NCBI GenBank assembly: GCA_019925105.1
Contig: JAHGAU010000006.1
Span: forward strand, 186,001 to 250,000
Source: Niebla homalea
Taxonomy: Eukaryota > Ascomycota > Lecanoromycetes > Lecanorales > Ramalinaceae
Direction: 5' to 3'
Length of the DNA stretch: 64,000 nt
In this document: positions 46,425 to 60,217 of the stretch, in pieces
How positions within the stretch are numbered: position 1 is the stretch's first letter
Layout of the letters: the number at the start of each line of letters is the position of its first letter
Program-made: the position numbers and the translations under genes
The notes under the pieces: model-generated
What the model was told of the DNA's origin: nothing
Seen by the model: only the letters and a program-made list of their open reading frames with translations
The model's database searches: none

Positions 46425-49400
46425 ATGTCCTTTCTATTCGGCAAGAAGAACAAGGGGGATAAGGCAGGCGGCGCTGCCCCCACAAGAGATGGAGCTCCGT
46501 CTGCGGCCTCAGGCACGTCTATACCTACTGCCAATGGCATAAGAACAAAAGAAAGGGGGCCTGGAGTCTCAAGCCCCTCACCCGGACCAGCTGTGAACAA
46601 TCTAGATGGCAACGTTACCCCGAGCCCCGAACATAACCATGAGAAACCAGGACCAGAGCATGATATGCAGGTATGTTTGGAACAAGTCCTTCGGAGTCGG
46701 ACACATGATCCTTTTGTCACTTCCCCGAACAGCCAAACAGCAGCTTAGATAGCCTGATCATACTCACCTATCTTAGTTGCAGCAGCAACACCAGCAACAA
46801 CATGGCTTGCCTGCTCGAACTGGCCCGACAGGCCCGCCCCCCAACGTCAACCCGGCTGCCCTCTACCCCTGGTCACAAAAGCGCTTGACCTTCACTTCCT
46901 CTCAACCCAATCCTTTTCCCCGCTACGGGGCAGCTGTCAATGCTGTCTCATCAAAAGAAGGCGAAATATACCTCATGGGTGGCTTGATCAATGGATCAAT
47001 GGTCAAAGGCGACCTCTGGATGATCGAAGCGGGCGGCAGCAGTTTGGCCTGCTATACCGTAGGGACTACCTTTGAAGGCCCTGGACCTCGGGTGGGTCAT
47101 GCAAGCTTGCTTGTTGGGAATGCCTTTATCGTCTTTGGTGGTGACACGAAAATGGATGAAAGAGACAAATTGGACGACACATTATACCTCTTAAATACCC
47201 GTGGGTTTCACTATCGGCAGCGTTGAGCAATCGAGTTAATCATCGCAGATACCCGCCACTGGTCGCGATCAATGCCTCCAGGCACAAGGCCCGCTGGTCG
47301 CTACGGCCATACCTTGAATATACTCGGCTCGAAAATATACGTCTTCGGTGGTCAAGTCGAAGGGCACTTCTTCAACGACCTGCTGGCTTTTGATTTGAAC
47401 GCCTTGCAGAATTCGAACAGCAAGTGGGAATTGCTAATACCAAATACTCATGACAGTGCTTCGGAAGGGCATGTTCCCCCAGCTCGAACGAATCACAGCA
47501 TCGTCAGCTGGAATGACAAGCTTTATCTGTAGGTCTTCCAGAGTCCCAATTCGCAAGAGGATGCTCACAAGATGTAGATTTGGTGGCACGAATGGCACGC
47601 GTTGGTTCAGCGACGTGTGGTCATACGACCCGAAAACGGTCAGCTGGTCCCAGCTCGACTGCATTGGCTACATACCCGCTGCAAGAGAAGGACATTCGGC
47701 CGCCCTTGTGGCCGATGTTATGTATATCTTTGGAGGTCGCACAGAAGAGGGTACCGACCTCGGAGATCTAGCAGCGTTCAGAATCACCTCGCGCCGGTGG
47801 TACACGTTCCAAAACATGGGCCCTTCACCTTCTCCGAGATCTGGACATAGTATGACATCCTACGGAAAGCAGATTGTCGTACTTGCAGGGGAGCCAAGTT
47901 CAGCTGCTCGTGATCCTAGTGAACTAAGTCTCGTCTACGTTCTCGACACTGCGAAGATCAGGTACCCCAACGACCAGCAGATACAGCAGACTCCTGCTGG
48001 GGAGCGAGTACCTGGCAATCGACGACCAAGTCAGGAAAGAGCAATGGGAAACACGACGAGCTCGCCACAGCAGAGACCTATCAATGGTCCAGGCCCCGGA
48101 TCTGAGTCGATGAGGAAGTACAGCGGATCGCGCGAAAGCATGGCTGGTCAGCCTCGCGGCCCGGGACAGATGGGTCAGATCATGGGTCCTGTGCCTGGTC
48201 CTGGTCCTGGAGGTCGAGGGCAAGATCCTCACGCGACTAATGGAGCCTCTCCACCAGGTTCCCGACTTCCCCGAGCATCTGTGGGTCAAGCACCTTCAGG
48301 GCCACCTCCACAGCAACAAGCACCCCCTCCTCGCACGAATGGTGTGATACCCCCAGGCAGTGGACCTCGAAGTCGTACACCGACAAGGGATGGCCGTGGA
48401 TATGGGCCCTCTGTCGACACGGCTCGAGCACCAGGGTTTGACAGTGAAAGTACATCGCCCCCGGTTACCTCACCAATCGGAGGGGCTCGACCGACGAACG
48501 AGATACGATCAATGAGTCCCGCTGTGAATGGCCGTCATACACCTAACCAACAACCAAGCCAAGGCCAACCGGGGTCTCGATTCCAAGGCATCCCAGCTGA
48601 AGAAGACGAGCAATCAAAGTATGATCCGCAAGGGCCAAGATCGCTCTCTCGGCAAGGACCGCAAGGCCAATCACCAATGGCAGAAGCTAATCGATATCCT
48701 GCGCCAGGCCAACCTCAACAGCGATCTGTCAGCAGTCCCTACAATAATGCTAGCAACATGGGAATGCAGAACAGTGTTCAGCGCAATGATCCCTCAATCT
48801 CACTGCCGCAATTCCACCAATTACAAGATCAGCATCAGGGTCTTCAGAGCCAGCACCAGGGGCTGCAGAGTGAGCACGAGGGGCTGCAGAGTGAGCACCA
48901 GGGGTTGCAGAGTGAGCACCAGGGGCTGCAGAGTGAGCACCAGGGGCTACGAAACGTACATGAGACTCTGCAGGGTCAGCAACAGAAACTGCAGCAGGAG
49001 CTTGAGGCGGCCAGAAGTCGCAATGCCTGGTACGCTTCTGAGCTAGCGCTTGCGAAGAAATCCGGCTATGAACCAATCTCGTCTCAGAATCCAAGTTTGG
49101 ATGAAGCATCAGCTCAATCGTTTGGCGATGCTGATAAGCCACTGATTGAAGCTTTGGTATACATGCGCTCGCAACTGGCTGAGGTTCAGGGTACCGTGTC
49201 TGCAAGAGAGGATGTAGCAGCTCAACAATTGGCAGAGATCGAACATCAGCGAGACAATGCCATCAGGGAAGCCGTATATGCGAAGGCGAAACTGGCAGCT
49301 CACGGTGGGAGCCATGCTGGTACCCCACAATCAGAGGCAATGTCCAGAGATCTTGGAGATGAGGATCGTTCTGGCGACATTGCTCGAAAGCTGGCTTTGG

Positions 49401-51640
49401 CTTTGGCAGCTCAGCATGAGCTGCGCGCAACCATTGCTTCCATGACTAATGATGTGCAAAATGAAAGGAGGGCTCGAGAGCTCGCTGAAGGCACAGCCGA
49501 GGCTGCACAACAGCGAGCTGCTGAGTTCGAAAGCTCGCGCAATCCAGGTGAAGTTGAGGCTCTGCGCGCAGAGCTACATCACACTGGCAAGACGGCCCGA
49601 GAAGAGTCAGCCGCGAAAGCCGAGGTGCATGCGAAGCTTCAAATGCTAGAGGTTGATAAGGACAATCTCTCTCGCTCATTGGGCGAGGCGATTGAAAACA
49701 CCAAACAACATAGTATTGCTCTAGGCTCTCTTCGAGAAGCTGTCACCTCATCGACCGACAAGGCCTCGCTTCTCGAAAGAAAGCTTGACGAGGAACGACA
49801 ACAGAGAGAGCTAGTAGAGCGGAAGCTTACTCAATTAAGATCCGTGCATGAAGAGAGGACCGCTGAGCTTGACGATACCACGCGCAAATTACGAGATTCC
49901 GAGGAGATGGCGGCCACTCATGCTGCCGAAGCCAAGACCCATCGACAAGCAGTATTGGTAGGACTTGACAAGCTCAACGGCCGCGCCGTGAGCGATAAAG
50001 GTCCCGGCGCCGATGACGAGCGGATGGTCATGCTCAGACAGCAAGTAGAGTCGGCCCATGGGCTGGTCAGGAAGCATCAAACAGACGCAGACGATGCAGC
50101 CGATAAGCTTCGTAAGGCGGAGGAGCGTATCGCAGGCCTTGAAGCATACCAAGAGCAGTCTAGTCGGGAAAGTCTTATGATCCGGAAGCAGCTACAAGAT
50201 ACTGTGAAGGAGTCTCAAGCACTGCAGGCGAGGCACGCCACCGTCCAGCAGCAACTGGAATCCCATCAAAGAGATGCCAGTGCCTTGCATGTAAAACACA
50301 ATGCTCTCAAGGAGCTTTTGGACGAGCGAGGCATCTCAGAAGGGGCCAGGTCTCGCAATGTCGACAGCCCTGGATCGCGCTTCGGAACGCCAGATAATGC
50401 TCGTGTGAAGGATCTTGAACAGCAGCTTGAAGCAAGCTTGAAGGCGCATCAAGAGACCAGAGACACCCAAGAGAGTAGGGACATGGAGACCGAGAGGACG
50501 TACCGCGAAAAGCTGGAGCTGCTTGAAACCGACTACCAATCAGCAGTGCACTACGTGAAGGGAACAGAGAAGATGCTCAAACGCATGAAGGACGAACTGA
50601 CCAAGTACAAGAAGCAGAACGAACGGCTACAGGCGGACCTCGAGAGTGCCAACCGCTCGCAGTCTTCACGCTCCCTTGAGCCTGAAGCTGCCGCCGAATG
50701 GGAAAGCGAACGCCAAGCTCTCCGCAGTGAGATCAATGACCTGCAACGCAGCGTAAGAGAAACGCATTCTCAGCTTGAGTCTCAGATCGCGGCCTTACAA
50801 CAAGAGCTTCATTCTACCAGTCAAGAGCGCGATCATCATCGTCAGACCTCGGAGCAGGCCCAGCAGCAGCTCACCACCGCCCAACAAGCTCGTCAGGAAA
50901 TGGAGGCGCTCAAATCGGAAAATTCAATGTTGGAAAGTCGGGCGATGGATGCGGAGCAAAAAGTCACCATGCTTCTGGACCAGGTCGGCCACTCAGTCGC
51001 AAACTATCGCCGCCAATCGCAGAATCTGCATCACCATGGTCATACGAATGGCAGTCATGCTCGCAACGCTTCCGCCATCAGCAACGCATCCTCCGCCAAT
51101 CCCGGTCCCCTGAACTTTGGCGGGGGCCCTCGTGGCTTAGGCCATTCCCATAGCAAATCCACTGACACGGACCCTGCCTCCTCCTTTCCAGCCGTCCCGG
51201 ACTCAGCCGCTGGAGCCCCTGACGACGGCAGCAACCGGGACCACATTGCGATTGAGTACCTGACCAGCGAACTCGAAAACATGACCTCGCAGTTCGCGGA
51301 GACGCATCGGAATTATCGGCTCTCGCACAACTTCGATACATCGGCGCCCACGAGCGCGACTGGTACCGGCAATATGAGCTCTCGACTGGCGGATTGGCGG
51401 AAACGATTGGATGCCGAAGAGGCGGAAAAGGGGGCGAAGAGTGGAGGAGGGTCAAGAGGACTAAGAGGGGCTGCTGGAGGCGAGAGCAGCAGTGAACGAG
51501 GGACCGAGAGGGAGAGAGACAGCGGAGTCATCCGACCGAGCGAGAAGATGCCAGGCGGGCTGGGAGGGCTCAGCGACGAAAGCGACTTCGAGGGGGAAAG
51601 CGACGGTGAGGGCAGGGGGAGCCGGAGTTATGTGATCTGA
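46425..51640 (+). CDS. tea1: Cell-end marker, Tea1/KelA-type kelch protein
   Basis: Four exons (46425-46670, 46777-47200, 47249-47528, 47578-51640) give about 1670 residues. Six kelch blades span residues about 105-440, for example GEIYLMGGLINGSMVKGDLW, NAFIVFGGDTK, KIYVFGGQVEG, LYLFGGTNGTRWFSDVW and VMYIFGGRTEEGTDLGD. A Pro/Gly/Ser-rich disordered linker (about 470-730) follows, then a coiled coil from about 735 to 1400 and an acidic tail. This is the layout of Tea1/KelA, which ride microtubule plus ends and mark growth sites at the cell cortex, recruiting the formin machinery. Every intron interrupts a kelch region or the N-terminal linker, and splicing restores the blades. Confidence 0.92.
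48830..48955 (+). repeat. 24-bp coding minisatellite in coiled coil
   Basis: About five copies of a 24-bp unit encode the octapeptide HQGLQSEH in a row at the start of the Tea1 coiled coil. Octads fit a coiled coil poorly compared with heptads, so the segment may be a flexible spacer. Confidence 0.88.
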
Positions 51641-52475
51641 TAACCCCCACGAAAGAAGGGCAGAGGGAAGAGATTTGAAAGGTGACGATGTCCTCTGGAC
51701 TACGACCATGCACTTGGGAGCCTGCGTTAGATGCGCCTTTCCCTCCTTTGTTTTCTGGGCTTGGAGTCTGGGTTGGATACGCCAGGCTTTTCTGTATCCT
51801 GTATGACCTGGCAGGTTTCTTTACTCCGATTGCACATTCGACAGATAAGGGCGCTATTTCTGTTGATACGGATCTCGAGAACGGCTGTTGTTGCTGCTGG
51901 GCTTGGTTGCTTTGGCAAAGCAATGGTAACGAGGCAAATAATGTATAGTAGGGAGCTTGAACGATGGGAACTTCTTGAAGTCAATCAGCTCATGTCTACT
52001 CCAAGGATGGCTCCTCTTCAACAACGATCTGCTACGATTAAGTCATTCTCATCTGATTTGTTATTTGTACGGTGTACGGATTACGGAATATCGCACCTAC
52101 TGTATTTAGCGCATATGTCTCGCCGTTGAGCTTGCATGTGGCACCTTACCCGATTGAGCGAGGCATAGCGGGGAGTGACTTAAAACGCAAAGCAACGACG
52201 CTCACATCCCCACGTCCACGGTCCCTACCGAAGCATGGTCGTTGTTGCGTCCTAGGATGGACGTAATAGATTCTAATTCCATCACAGCCCCTGACCCAAA
52301 TCTCGCCCCATCCTGTCGACTCTCTTCCACTCCCATCCTTCGCTACGCTCACCCAAAACACCCAGGTTCTAAGCCGTGAGGTTGTAGAAATTGTTGTAAG
52401 TATTGGTGACCTTGCCAACAGCATAGCCTTAGGTGGATCCCAGAGCTTGATCGCACAGCTCTAGCCGCCTTTACC
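51641..52475. other. Intergenic region, Tea1 to Kog1
   Basis: Contains the 3' end of the kelch gene and the promoter of the raptor gene. No coding region recognised. Confidence 0.5.
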
Positions 52476-55400
52476 ATGGCTTACCTCACCTTGGCCCAGG
52501 CCAGCACAGCCCAACCTCCACCTGAGCAACACTATACAAATGGCAATTACCAAGCCGCGACTGCCGAAAGCTATGACAGCTCCACCAGCTACTCTGCTTC
52601 ACCAGAATCCTCCAGGTCGAGCCGAAGCCAGCTTAGCACCAAAGCTGGTTCGTCAGGTCAGAGCACGCCCCTGCACATGTTGAACGGCAATCGCGTAGCC
52701 GAGCATCCAGCGTCGAGCGGCGGGAGCAATGACCCTGCGCGTGGCGGATATTCACCAGGAGCAAGGTGCAATGGTGTTCAGAGGCAGACCGCGGAACCTC
52801 CGCAGAGGGCACAGACGGAGCTGGACTTGGCGCATGAGACAGCGCAGCGGACCGAACAAAGCGTGAGAGAGCAAAATTGGGAGATTCGGCATGGCTTTGA
52901 GGATCAGTATGACTCTACTGAGTATATACAATTGCTTCAGTCGGTGCGTATTGCGTATTGCACCAAGGTGATTGTGCGACGCAGACGCATGCCGATCAGC
53001 TAACGTGTACTTACGCTCAGGCCGCTGACATGTACTATGTCGAGAAGCGACACGAGACCGACGGGAGGCCAAAGGGCATAGCTCTTCCAGACCCACCGCG
53101 AGATTGGGCTTCACGAGATAAGATCAAGACTGTTTCTGCGGCCTTGGTCGTGTGCTTAAATCTAGGCGTCGATCCTCCCGATGTCGTGAGACCGGTCCCG
53201 TCGGCGGTGAAGGAATGCTGGATCGATCCTGCGCAGCAAAGTACCTCCAATAATAAAGTGCTTGAGATGATTGGGAAGAACCTGCAGAATCAATTCGAGA
53301 GCTTGAGTCTGAAGACAAGGTACAAGCAATACCTCGACCCTTCGAATGAGGAAACTCGGAAATTTTGCAGCCAGCTCCGAAGGAACGCCAAAGACGAAAG
53401 GGTGCTTTTCTATTACAACGGACATGGTGTACCCCGACCGACAAGCTCCGGAGAGATCTGGGTCTTCAACCGAGACTACACGCAGTACATTCCTGTTGCG
53501 CTCTACGATCTGCAGACCTGGCTCGGTGGACCGGCCCTCTGCATCTATGATTGCTCACACGCGGGAAATGTCGTCGCCAACTACGAGAGGTTCGTCAAGA
53601 AGCACGAGGAGGAGAATGGGGAACTCAGCTCGACAGAGCCACACGCGCAATTACAGAATTATGGCAACAACCTTCATCTGGCGGCATGTGGGAAAGTAGA
53701 GCAGCTGCCCACGGATCCGGAGCTTCCGGCCGACATGTTTACCTGCTGCCTCACCACACCAATAGACATGTCTATCCTCTTCCACATATTACAGAACCCT
53801 CTTCATCACGACATCAAGCCCGACGATGTGAAGAATGTTCCCGGTGCAGCTTCAGAGCGAAGATCCCCGAAAGGAGAGCTGAACTGGATCTTGACCGCCA
53901 TCACCGATACGATCGCCTGGAATGCTCTATCGGCAGATAAATTCGGACAGCTTTTTCGTCAAGATCTGATGGTCGCTGCACTGTTCAGAAATTATCTTGT
54001 CGCAGACCGGATCATGCGCGCCTATGGATGTCACCCTGTCACCATGCCCCCGATTCCTTCCACCCATGATCATCCTCTCTGGGAAGCATGGGATCTGGCT
54101 GTCGAGATGGTCGTCGCCCAACTGCCTGCTCTCAAAGCGAGCCAAAAAGGCGGCGAGCCATATGAATACCAGACTTCTAACTTCTTCGCAGAGCAGTTGA
54201 AGGCCTTTGAGATGTACCTTGCTCAAGGCGCGCCAAATGAGGAACTCCCTACACAGCTTCCTGTGGTCCTGCAGGTCTTACTCAGCCAAGCTCATCGCCT
54301 GAGAGCATTAGTCCTTCTCAGCAAGTTTCTTGATGTTGGCCCCTGGGCCGTCAACTTTGCCCTCACGATTGGCATTTTCCCCTACGTCGTCAAGCTCCTG
54401 CAATCACCTGCGATTGAGCTCAAACCGATCATGATCTTCATCTGGGCACGCATCATTGCCGTGGCGCCACGAAAGAATGTACATGGCGACCTCATTCGAG
54501 ACAACCATTTCACATATTTCACTAATCTTCTCATACCTGGCAATCCGATCCCCTTACCCAACGTTCTCGATCACAAGGCCATGTGCGCTTTCGTCATGGC
54601 CATCTTCTGTTCCGAGTCGGAAGAAGCTCGATTTGTGTGTTTGTCTGCCAATTTGATGGAGTCATGTCTGGAACACCTCCAGAACAAGGATCATGATTTA
54701 TTGAGGAAGTGGTGCTGTATATGTATTAGTATGCTCTGGAAAGACTACACAGAGGGCAAATGGGTCGGGATCCGGTATCACGCTCACCACCGAATATGCG
54801 CCCTCATTACGGATGAAGAACCAGAGGTCAGAACAGCGGCTATCAACGCCTTGACTAACTTCTTGGGCATTCCAGACTTGACGGAGCCGGTCGCTCAGAA
54901 TGAAGAGATGGTGGCTTCGACGCTGATGGTCATGACTACGGATGGCAGCAGTATGGTGCGGAGAGAGCTCATCGTCTTCTTTTCCGCCTTCGTGAAACGC
55001 TATCGAAATAAATTCCTTGTGGCTGCCTACGAGAGTTTAGTCGATGAACGCGCACATCTCGTGGAGAGCGCAGGTGGCATCAACGGCGAACTTCCCAAAA
55101 GGGCGAATGGCAGCTTCTCTACTTCAAGTGCGAGTGAGGATTCAAGTGACAGAGTCTCCGAAAACACAGTCCAAGGCGCAATGTGGTACCAGCTTATTCT
55201 TTTGTCGATCGATCCGCATCCAGAAGTAGCTCAGTCCGCGAGTATGGTTGTCGATTGGGTGCACAACGCTTTGCTCGAGTCACCTCTTGCGAAAAATGTC
55301 CGGCGACTTTTTGATAGCATACTTGACCTTTCACAGCAAAAGGCACCAATCTCTCGTGCTCCCTCAGTTGCACCACCGTTAAGACAGCCGACGCCAACCG

Positions 55401-56962
55401 TTGACGGCAATCACGCGCCACCGAGGAATGAGAGCTATCTCCTGGCTGGTCTGAGGCGGACAGCCAGTGTTGCCTCTGCTCTCAAATACTTTGTAGGAGG
55501 GTCGGAATCAACCGATCATCTATCTGCAATTAATGGAGGATCGTCCAAACGACCATCTGGCCCTCCAGGTCGACCTGGAGTACCTGCAGAGTGGAGTAAT
55601 CCACCAGACCAAAACGACCCAACCACAGCCTCGACCAAATATCTTAAAGCTCAAGTTGCGAAACCAAAGCAGTTCAAAGAGAGGACCGGTCGCCAACTCG
55701 AAGACCTGCCACTCTCCAGCGTTTTCGTCCAATACGCTACCGAATACTTCCTCCAACCGCAAATGAAAGCCAAGGAAAGCGAAGAACCTGGGAGTGATGA
55801 ATACAATGAGCGACTATGGCGACGCGATCGAAATGAAAGGATTCTGGACATGACCCAACCACTCAAGACTCAAGCAGGCTCCACCCACTGGGATAAAGAT
55901 GCCGGTTTCTTCAACAACGGCTCCCAACCCTCGAAACTCTCCTTCCACCAATTCGAGGATACCGTCGCCGTAGCGGACGATCGCGACACCATCTGCGTCT
56001 GGAATTGGCGGAATAAGACCCGAATGTCGCGCTTCTCCAACGGCAACCCCAAGGGTTCCAAGATCAACGAAGCGCGTTTCATCAACGAGGATGACTCTGC
56101 ATTACTAATTAGCGGTTCTTCCGATGGTGTGGTCCGAATATTCCGAAATTATGCCCGCGAGGTCGAGCTCGTCACGGCATACCGCGCCCTCACCGAAATG
56201 GTTCCTAGCACGCGTAACGCAGGTCTTGTATTCGACTGGCAGCAGATGAAAGGTCGCTTACTAGTCGCCGGCGACGCCAAAGTCGTTAGAGTGTGGGACG
56301 CCATGATGGAGTACTGCATCAACGACATCCCGGCCCGGTCAGGCTCATGCATCACATCCCTAACCTCGGACCGGGTGCAAGGCGACATCTTCGCGGCCGG
56401 GTACGGAGATGGCGCGGTGCGGGTGTTCGATCAGAGATTGAAGCCGGCGCAGTCGCAGGTCAGGGTGTGGAGGGAGCATAAGCAGTGGATCACCAACGTG
56501 CACATGCAGCGGGGCGGGCAGAGGGAGTTGGTGAGTGGGAGCAGGAACGGCGAGGTCAGGCTGTGGGATATCCGGATGGAGGCGAGCGTGGGGGAGGTGA
56601 GGGCACCGGGGGTGATGCGGACGTTGGGAGTGCATGAGCATGCGCCAGTTTTTGCTACGTCAGTGAGATTCAAATCCCTTCCCGCTATCTTCGATGTCGA
56701 TACAGACGGAATTTTGCTAGAGGCATGTGCTAATATGTGAGATTGCAGAGGCTCCGACAATCACGCCCTCACCCTCTTCAACACCAACGGCGCCTTTCTC
56801 AACACCTTGCACCCTTATTCGCCTCTACTCAGCACCAGCCGCTCCACGCCCATTGCCTGCACGACATTTCATCCGCATCGGATGTTGCTTGCGGCGGGGT
56901 GTGTGGGGTCGAGCTGGCTGAACATCTACACGTGTGGGGAGGGGAAAGGGTTCGCTTCCTGA
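52476..56962 (+). CDS. KOG1: Kog1/raptor, TORC1 subunit
   Basis: Three exons (52476-52943, 53021-56658, 56749-56962) give about 1439 residues. After a Ser/Gln-rich N-terminus come the raptor N-terminal conserved domain, around residues 165-360 (ALVVCLNLGVDPPD, FYYNGHGVPRPTSSGEIW, CIYDCSHAGNV), then HEAT repeats (LLSKFLDVGPWAVNFAL, RTAAINALTNFLGIPDL) and C-terminal WD40 repeats. The last WD40 strand is rebuilt only by removing the 90-nt second intron: VFATGSDNHALTLFN joins across it, and the protein ends GCVGSSWLNIY and GEGKGFAS. Raptor presents TOS-motif substrates to Tor kinase on the vacuole surface. The size is normal for filamentous fungi. Confidence 0.95.
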
Positions 56963-57745
56963 TCACAGGATTAATAATACTAGTAGAAAAAATAGTCAGG
57001 GCGCTATGGTACGCCGTCGTTGTCAACCTTGACGCCTTGAGAGTGGACCTAGCCATGAGGATCGTGAGATTTAAAAATTAGAAACACAACGACTGTTTCG
57101 TTTTCCCCACCAGCTTGGGGCCTTTTGAGGGAAAACATCGACTACATGGAGATTTCTTCGGGGAAAGCAAGGGGAGGGCTTTCTCAAGGCAATTCATAAA
57201 TCACACGACTTGGAATGACAGAACATGAGCGACAGGCGTTTCGTCGGTACCGAACGGTACCCTTCGGCGGCATTATTGGGGGTGTTATGGTATGATATGG
57301 TAGGCATTGCATATTTATCGTGGCAGCAGTCTTGTATGGAGGGAATCGCAGGTTGAAGAGTGATATGGTGTTTGATCTACACGCCGGGAGATATTCAACG
57401 AATGAAAGATTGTACAAGCCGTAAAGCATACATTCTCGAGTATCATAATACGTCGTAGTTCTTCTCTACAACAGCAGAAGGCAGACCTGCGCACGGACCA
57501 CATCCAGCAATCACAGCCGTAGGGCTGAAAGCCCAGTCTTGGCACTCACACGACATTCTCGCTTAAACATTTGTGGCGCGGATTTGGAAACCTCCACTGC
57601 ATCATTTGACTCACTCCATCCACAACGACAGTCTCTTTCTCGCCCGCCCTCAATCAGAAGCGCAAAAGTCTATTAGAAGAAACAAACCGCATCACAATCA
57701 CCTCGAAGCACAAACAGATCAAAGTAACAGGAAGGCTCTGTCAAA
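56963..57745. other. Intergenic region, Kog1 to RPS27
   Basis: No gene recognised. The last 150 bp before RPS27 are rich in C, T and A and hold the ribosomal-protein promoter. Confidence 0.5.
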
Positions 57746-59122
57746 ATGGTACGTTCGCCACCGCTCTCCCGCCCACCACCGCCATCACCTGCGTCCCGTA
57801 AGCCTCTTGAAGCCTAGATATGAGGGAAGATCAGACCAGGAAGAAAAAGGTCGTGGGAAGACATGAATCATGGACAATGAGGAGGATTGGGTCATCTGCA
57901 CCACAGAATCAAGAGGTGATCATGCAGGACAAAAGCAAAAAGCAAAAAGCAGAAAACCACGAAACAAGCACCATCCCACAACACAATACCACCAACTCAA
58001 TTCTTTGGGGACAATGGCTACGAAAATCTTTTTCCTTTGCGATCATTTGATTGTCATCGGCAGGGAATTTGAAACAAACAGCAAGGGCCGGAATATGTAT
58101 GCTGACCGGTTTTCTTTTGCAACTGCAATAGGTTTTGGCAGTCGATCTCCTCAACCCGACCCCGCAAGCGGAGGCCAGGAAACATAAGCTTAAGGTGTGT
58201 TGGGAGCATTTTTCTTCTTCCGGGGTTTTGTTCATGCCATGCCGTGCCGTGAGAATTGCATTTGGGCGAGGGAAAAAAAGGGAGAAAGGCTACGGGGTGG
58301 GTGCGGGAATGCGTGCATGCGTGCGTGTGCTTGTGTTTTGTGATAGGGCAAGTGGATTCAAGGATGAGGGAACATTGGTGCTTGGTTTCCGTTGTTATTG
58401 AAGAGCTGGAATTGGGAATCGAGTGAAGATACACGGTGCATCCTGCGGCGATCCACTCCCGGCCGGTCGAGTTGTATGTTCTGGGGTATCCAGGATCATG
58501 CCCACAACGTTCATCGCCTTTGCACTTGTTCTCCCCGGCCTGGGATTCCGCTATTCGACAACAACACCCCGGTCTGTCTTCAACTTTCACTATCATGGAG
58601 CTCTCATGATCGGCTACTCCTCGGTCGCCCGCTCCTACCCCCTTTCACGCCTTCACTTACACGCCAAAGCCCTTTTCAAGAACTTGATCTATTGTCTCAT
58701 CCACGCACCGCTCACTCCTGTCCACATACCATCACTCCCCACATTCTCATCAACCATCAGCTGTCTTCCCACATCCCTCCCATCTCATTCCCCAACTCCA
58801 CTTCCGCGCTGTCTCTTTCCTCCCTCCTCTCTTCTTCTCCTTCTTCTCTTTCTTTTCTCCAATCCCACAAGCTCCCTCTCCCAGCTTCTCGCCACAATCC
58901 ACCCAAGCTCGTTCGCTGACTCTCCTCCCCCTCACACAGCAACTCGTCCCCGCCCCCCGATCCTTCTTCATGGACGTCAAGTGCCCCGGCTGCTTCACCA
59001 TCACCACCGTCTTCTCGCACGCCCAGACCGTCGTCATCTGCGGAGGCTGCTCGACCGTGCTGTGCCAGCCCACGGGCGGCAAGGCCAGGTTGACCGAGGG
59101 GTGTTCGTTTAGGAGGAAGTAG
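57746..59122 (+). CDS. RPS27: 40S ribosomal protein S27 (eS27)
   Basis: Three exons (57746-57748, 58132-58194, 58940-59122) give 82 residues, the same length as yeast Rps27. The first exon is only the ATG, a habit of fungal ribosomal-protein genes. The protein reads [19 protein letters not shown], then [18 protein letters not shown]. It contains the eS27 zinc ribbon CPGC and CGGC, 14 residues apart, and ends EGCSFRRK. Oddity: the introns are 383 and 745 nt, far longer than the 48-110 nt usual in this window, so about 80 percent of the gene is intron. They may carry regulatory elements or a small nucleolar RNA, which I could not identify. Confidence 0.95.
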
Positions 59123-59831
59123 GCCAGCCCGAGGACGTACGCCAATATGTGTTGTTGGACAGCGAGGATGGGGAGATGGTGGAGGATGAATGATTGAAAG
59201 GGGGAACAGGTGGCTGGAGGAAGGAGGATTTTGCTACGACATGGGAGAAATTTTATTTTATTTTTGCATGCAAAGGGTGGGTGGATTAGAGGCACGGCCC
59301 TCCTGCTGCTGGCTGCTTGCTCTACTCTAATTGAGTTGAAGGAGCCAGGAAGGTGTCCGGATGTTTCTACATCCCATCAGCCAAAACGTTGAACAAGGAA
59401 AGCTCCAAACTCGCGCCAAATGAATGAATGACAGGCTTTGCTTGTTTGCTATGGCTATGGCTATGCTCTCCTCCCCCCAATCCCACTCCCGCATCGCATC
59501 ACATCGCCACCGTCCTTGCTACGTATATCCCATCCCCGTCACCTCCACCGCACCGAAACATCTTCGTTTGACAGATAGCGAAACGAGGAAAAAACCCAAA
59601 CTATCTAACCGGGTGAGCGCGCGAGAGAGACACACACACAGCCAGGACCCCCCCATCAACGCAACCCCTTGGCCCGCGCATGCCATGCCGTGCCGTGCGC
59701 GTGGCATTGACGCAAATTGTGCACAGCAAAGGGTTGGTTGGGGGTGGAAGCAACGCGTTCCCATGTACATACGTACATACACACGGCTGTAGTTTCTCTC
59801 ATCTCTCATCTCCCCATTAACGCTCCCCGGG

Positions 59832-60150
59832 GTTTGCCCTTTGCGTTGCCGCTTGTGTATATATATGCACACGACTTTCCTTCCTCTCATCCCCCCCCAA
59901 ACCCTGGGGGCCTTTGCCTTTTACCCTGCCGCTTATATATATATTACTTTCTCTCATCTCTCATCTCCCATCACCCCTCCCCTCGCTTTGCCTTTTGCAT
60001 TGCCGCTTATATATATATAATACTTTCTCTCATCTCTCATCTCTCATCTCCCCCTTCTCGCCTCCGCCCCCGCAGAGTTTGCCCTTTGTGTTGCCGCTTA
60101 TATTTGCACACACGACTTTACTTACTCCTTCATCTCCCATCCCACCCCCC
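59832..60150. repeat. Four imperfect 75-90 bp tandem units
   Basis: Each unit contains GCCCTTTGCGTTGCCGCTT or a close variant, then an AT repeat (TATATATA), then CTCTCATCTCTCATC-type pyrimidine runs. Units begin near 59832, 59908, 59986 and 60078 and differ in the length of the AT and CT parts. Confidence 0.8.
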
Positions 60151-60217
60151 TTCCTGACTTCTTTCAGGGAGCGTTTCGGTGGCTCGCCCGTTGTACATAC
60201 ATACACGCTTCACTTAT

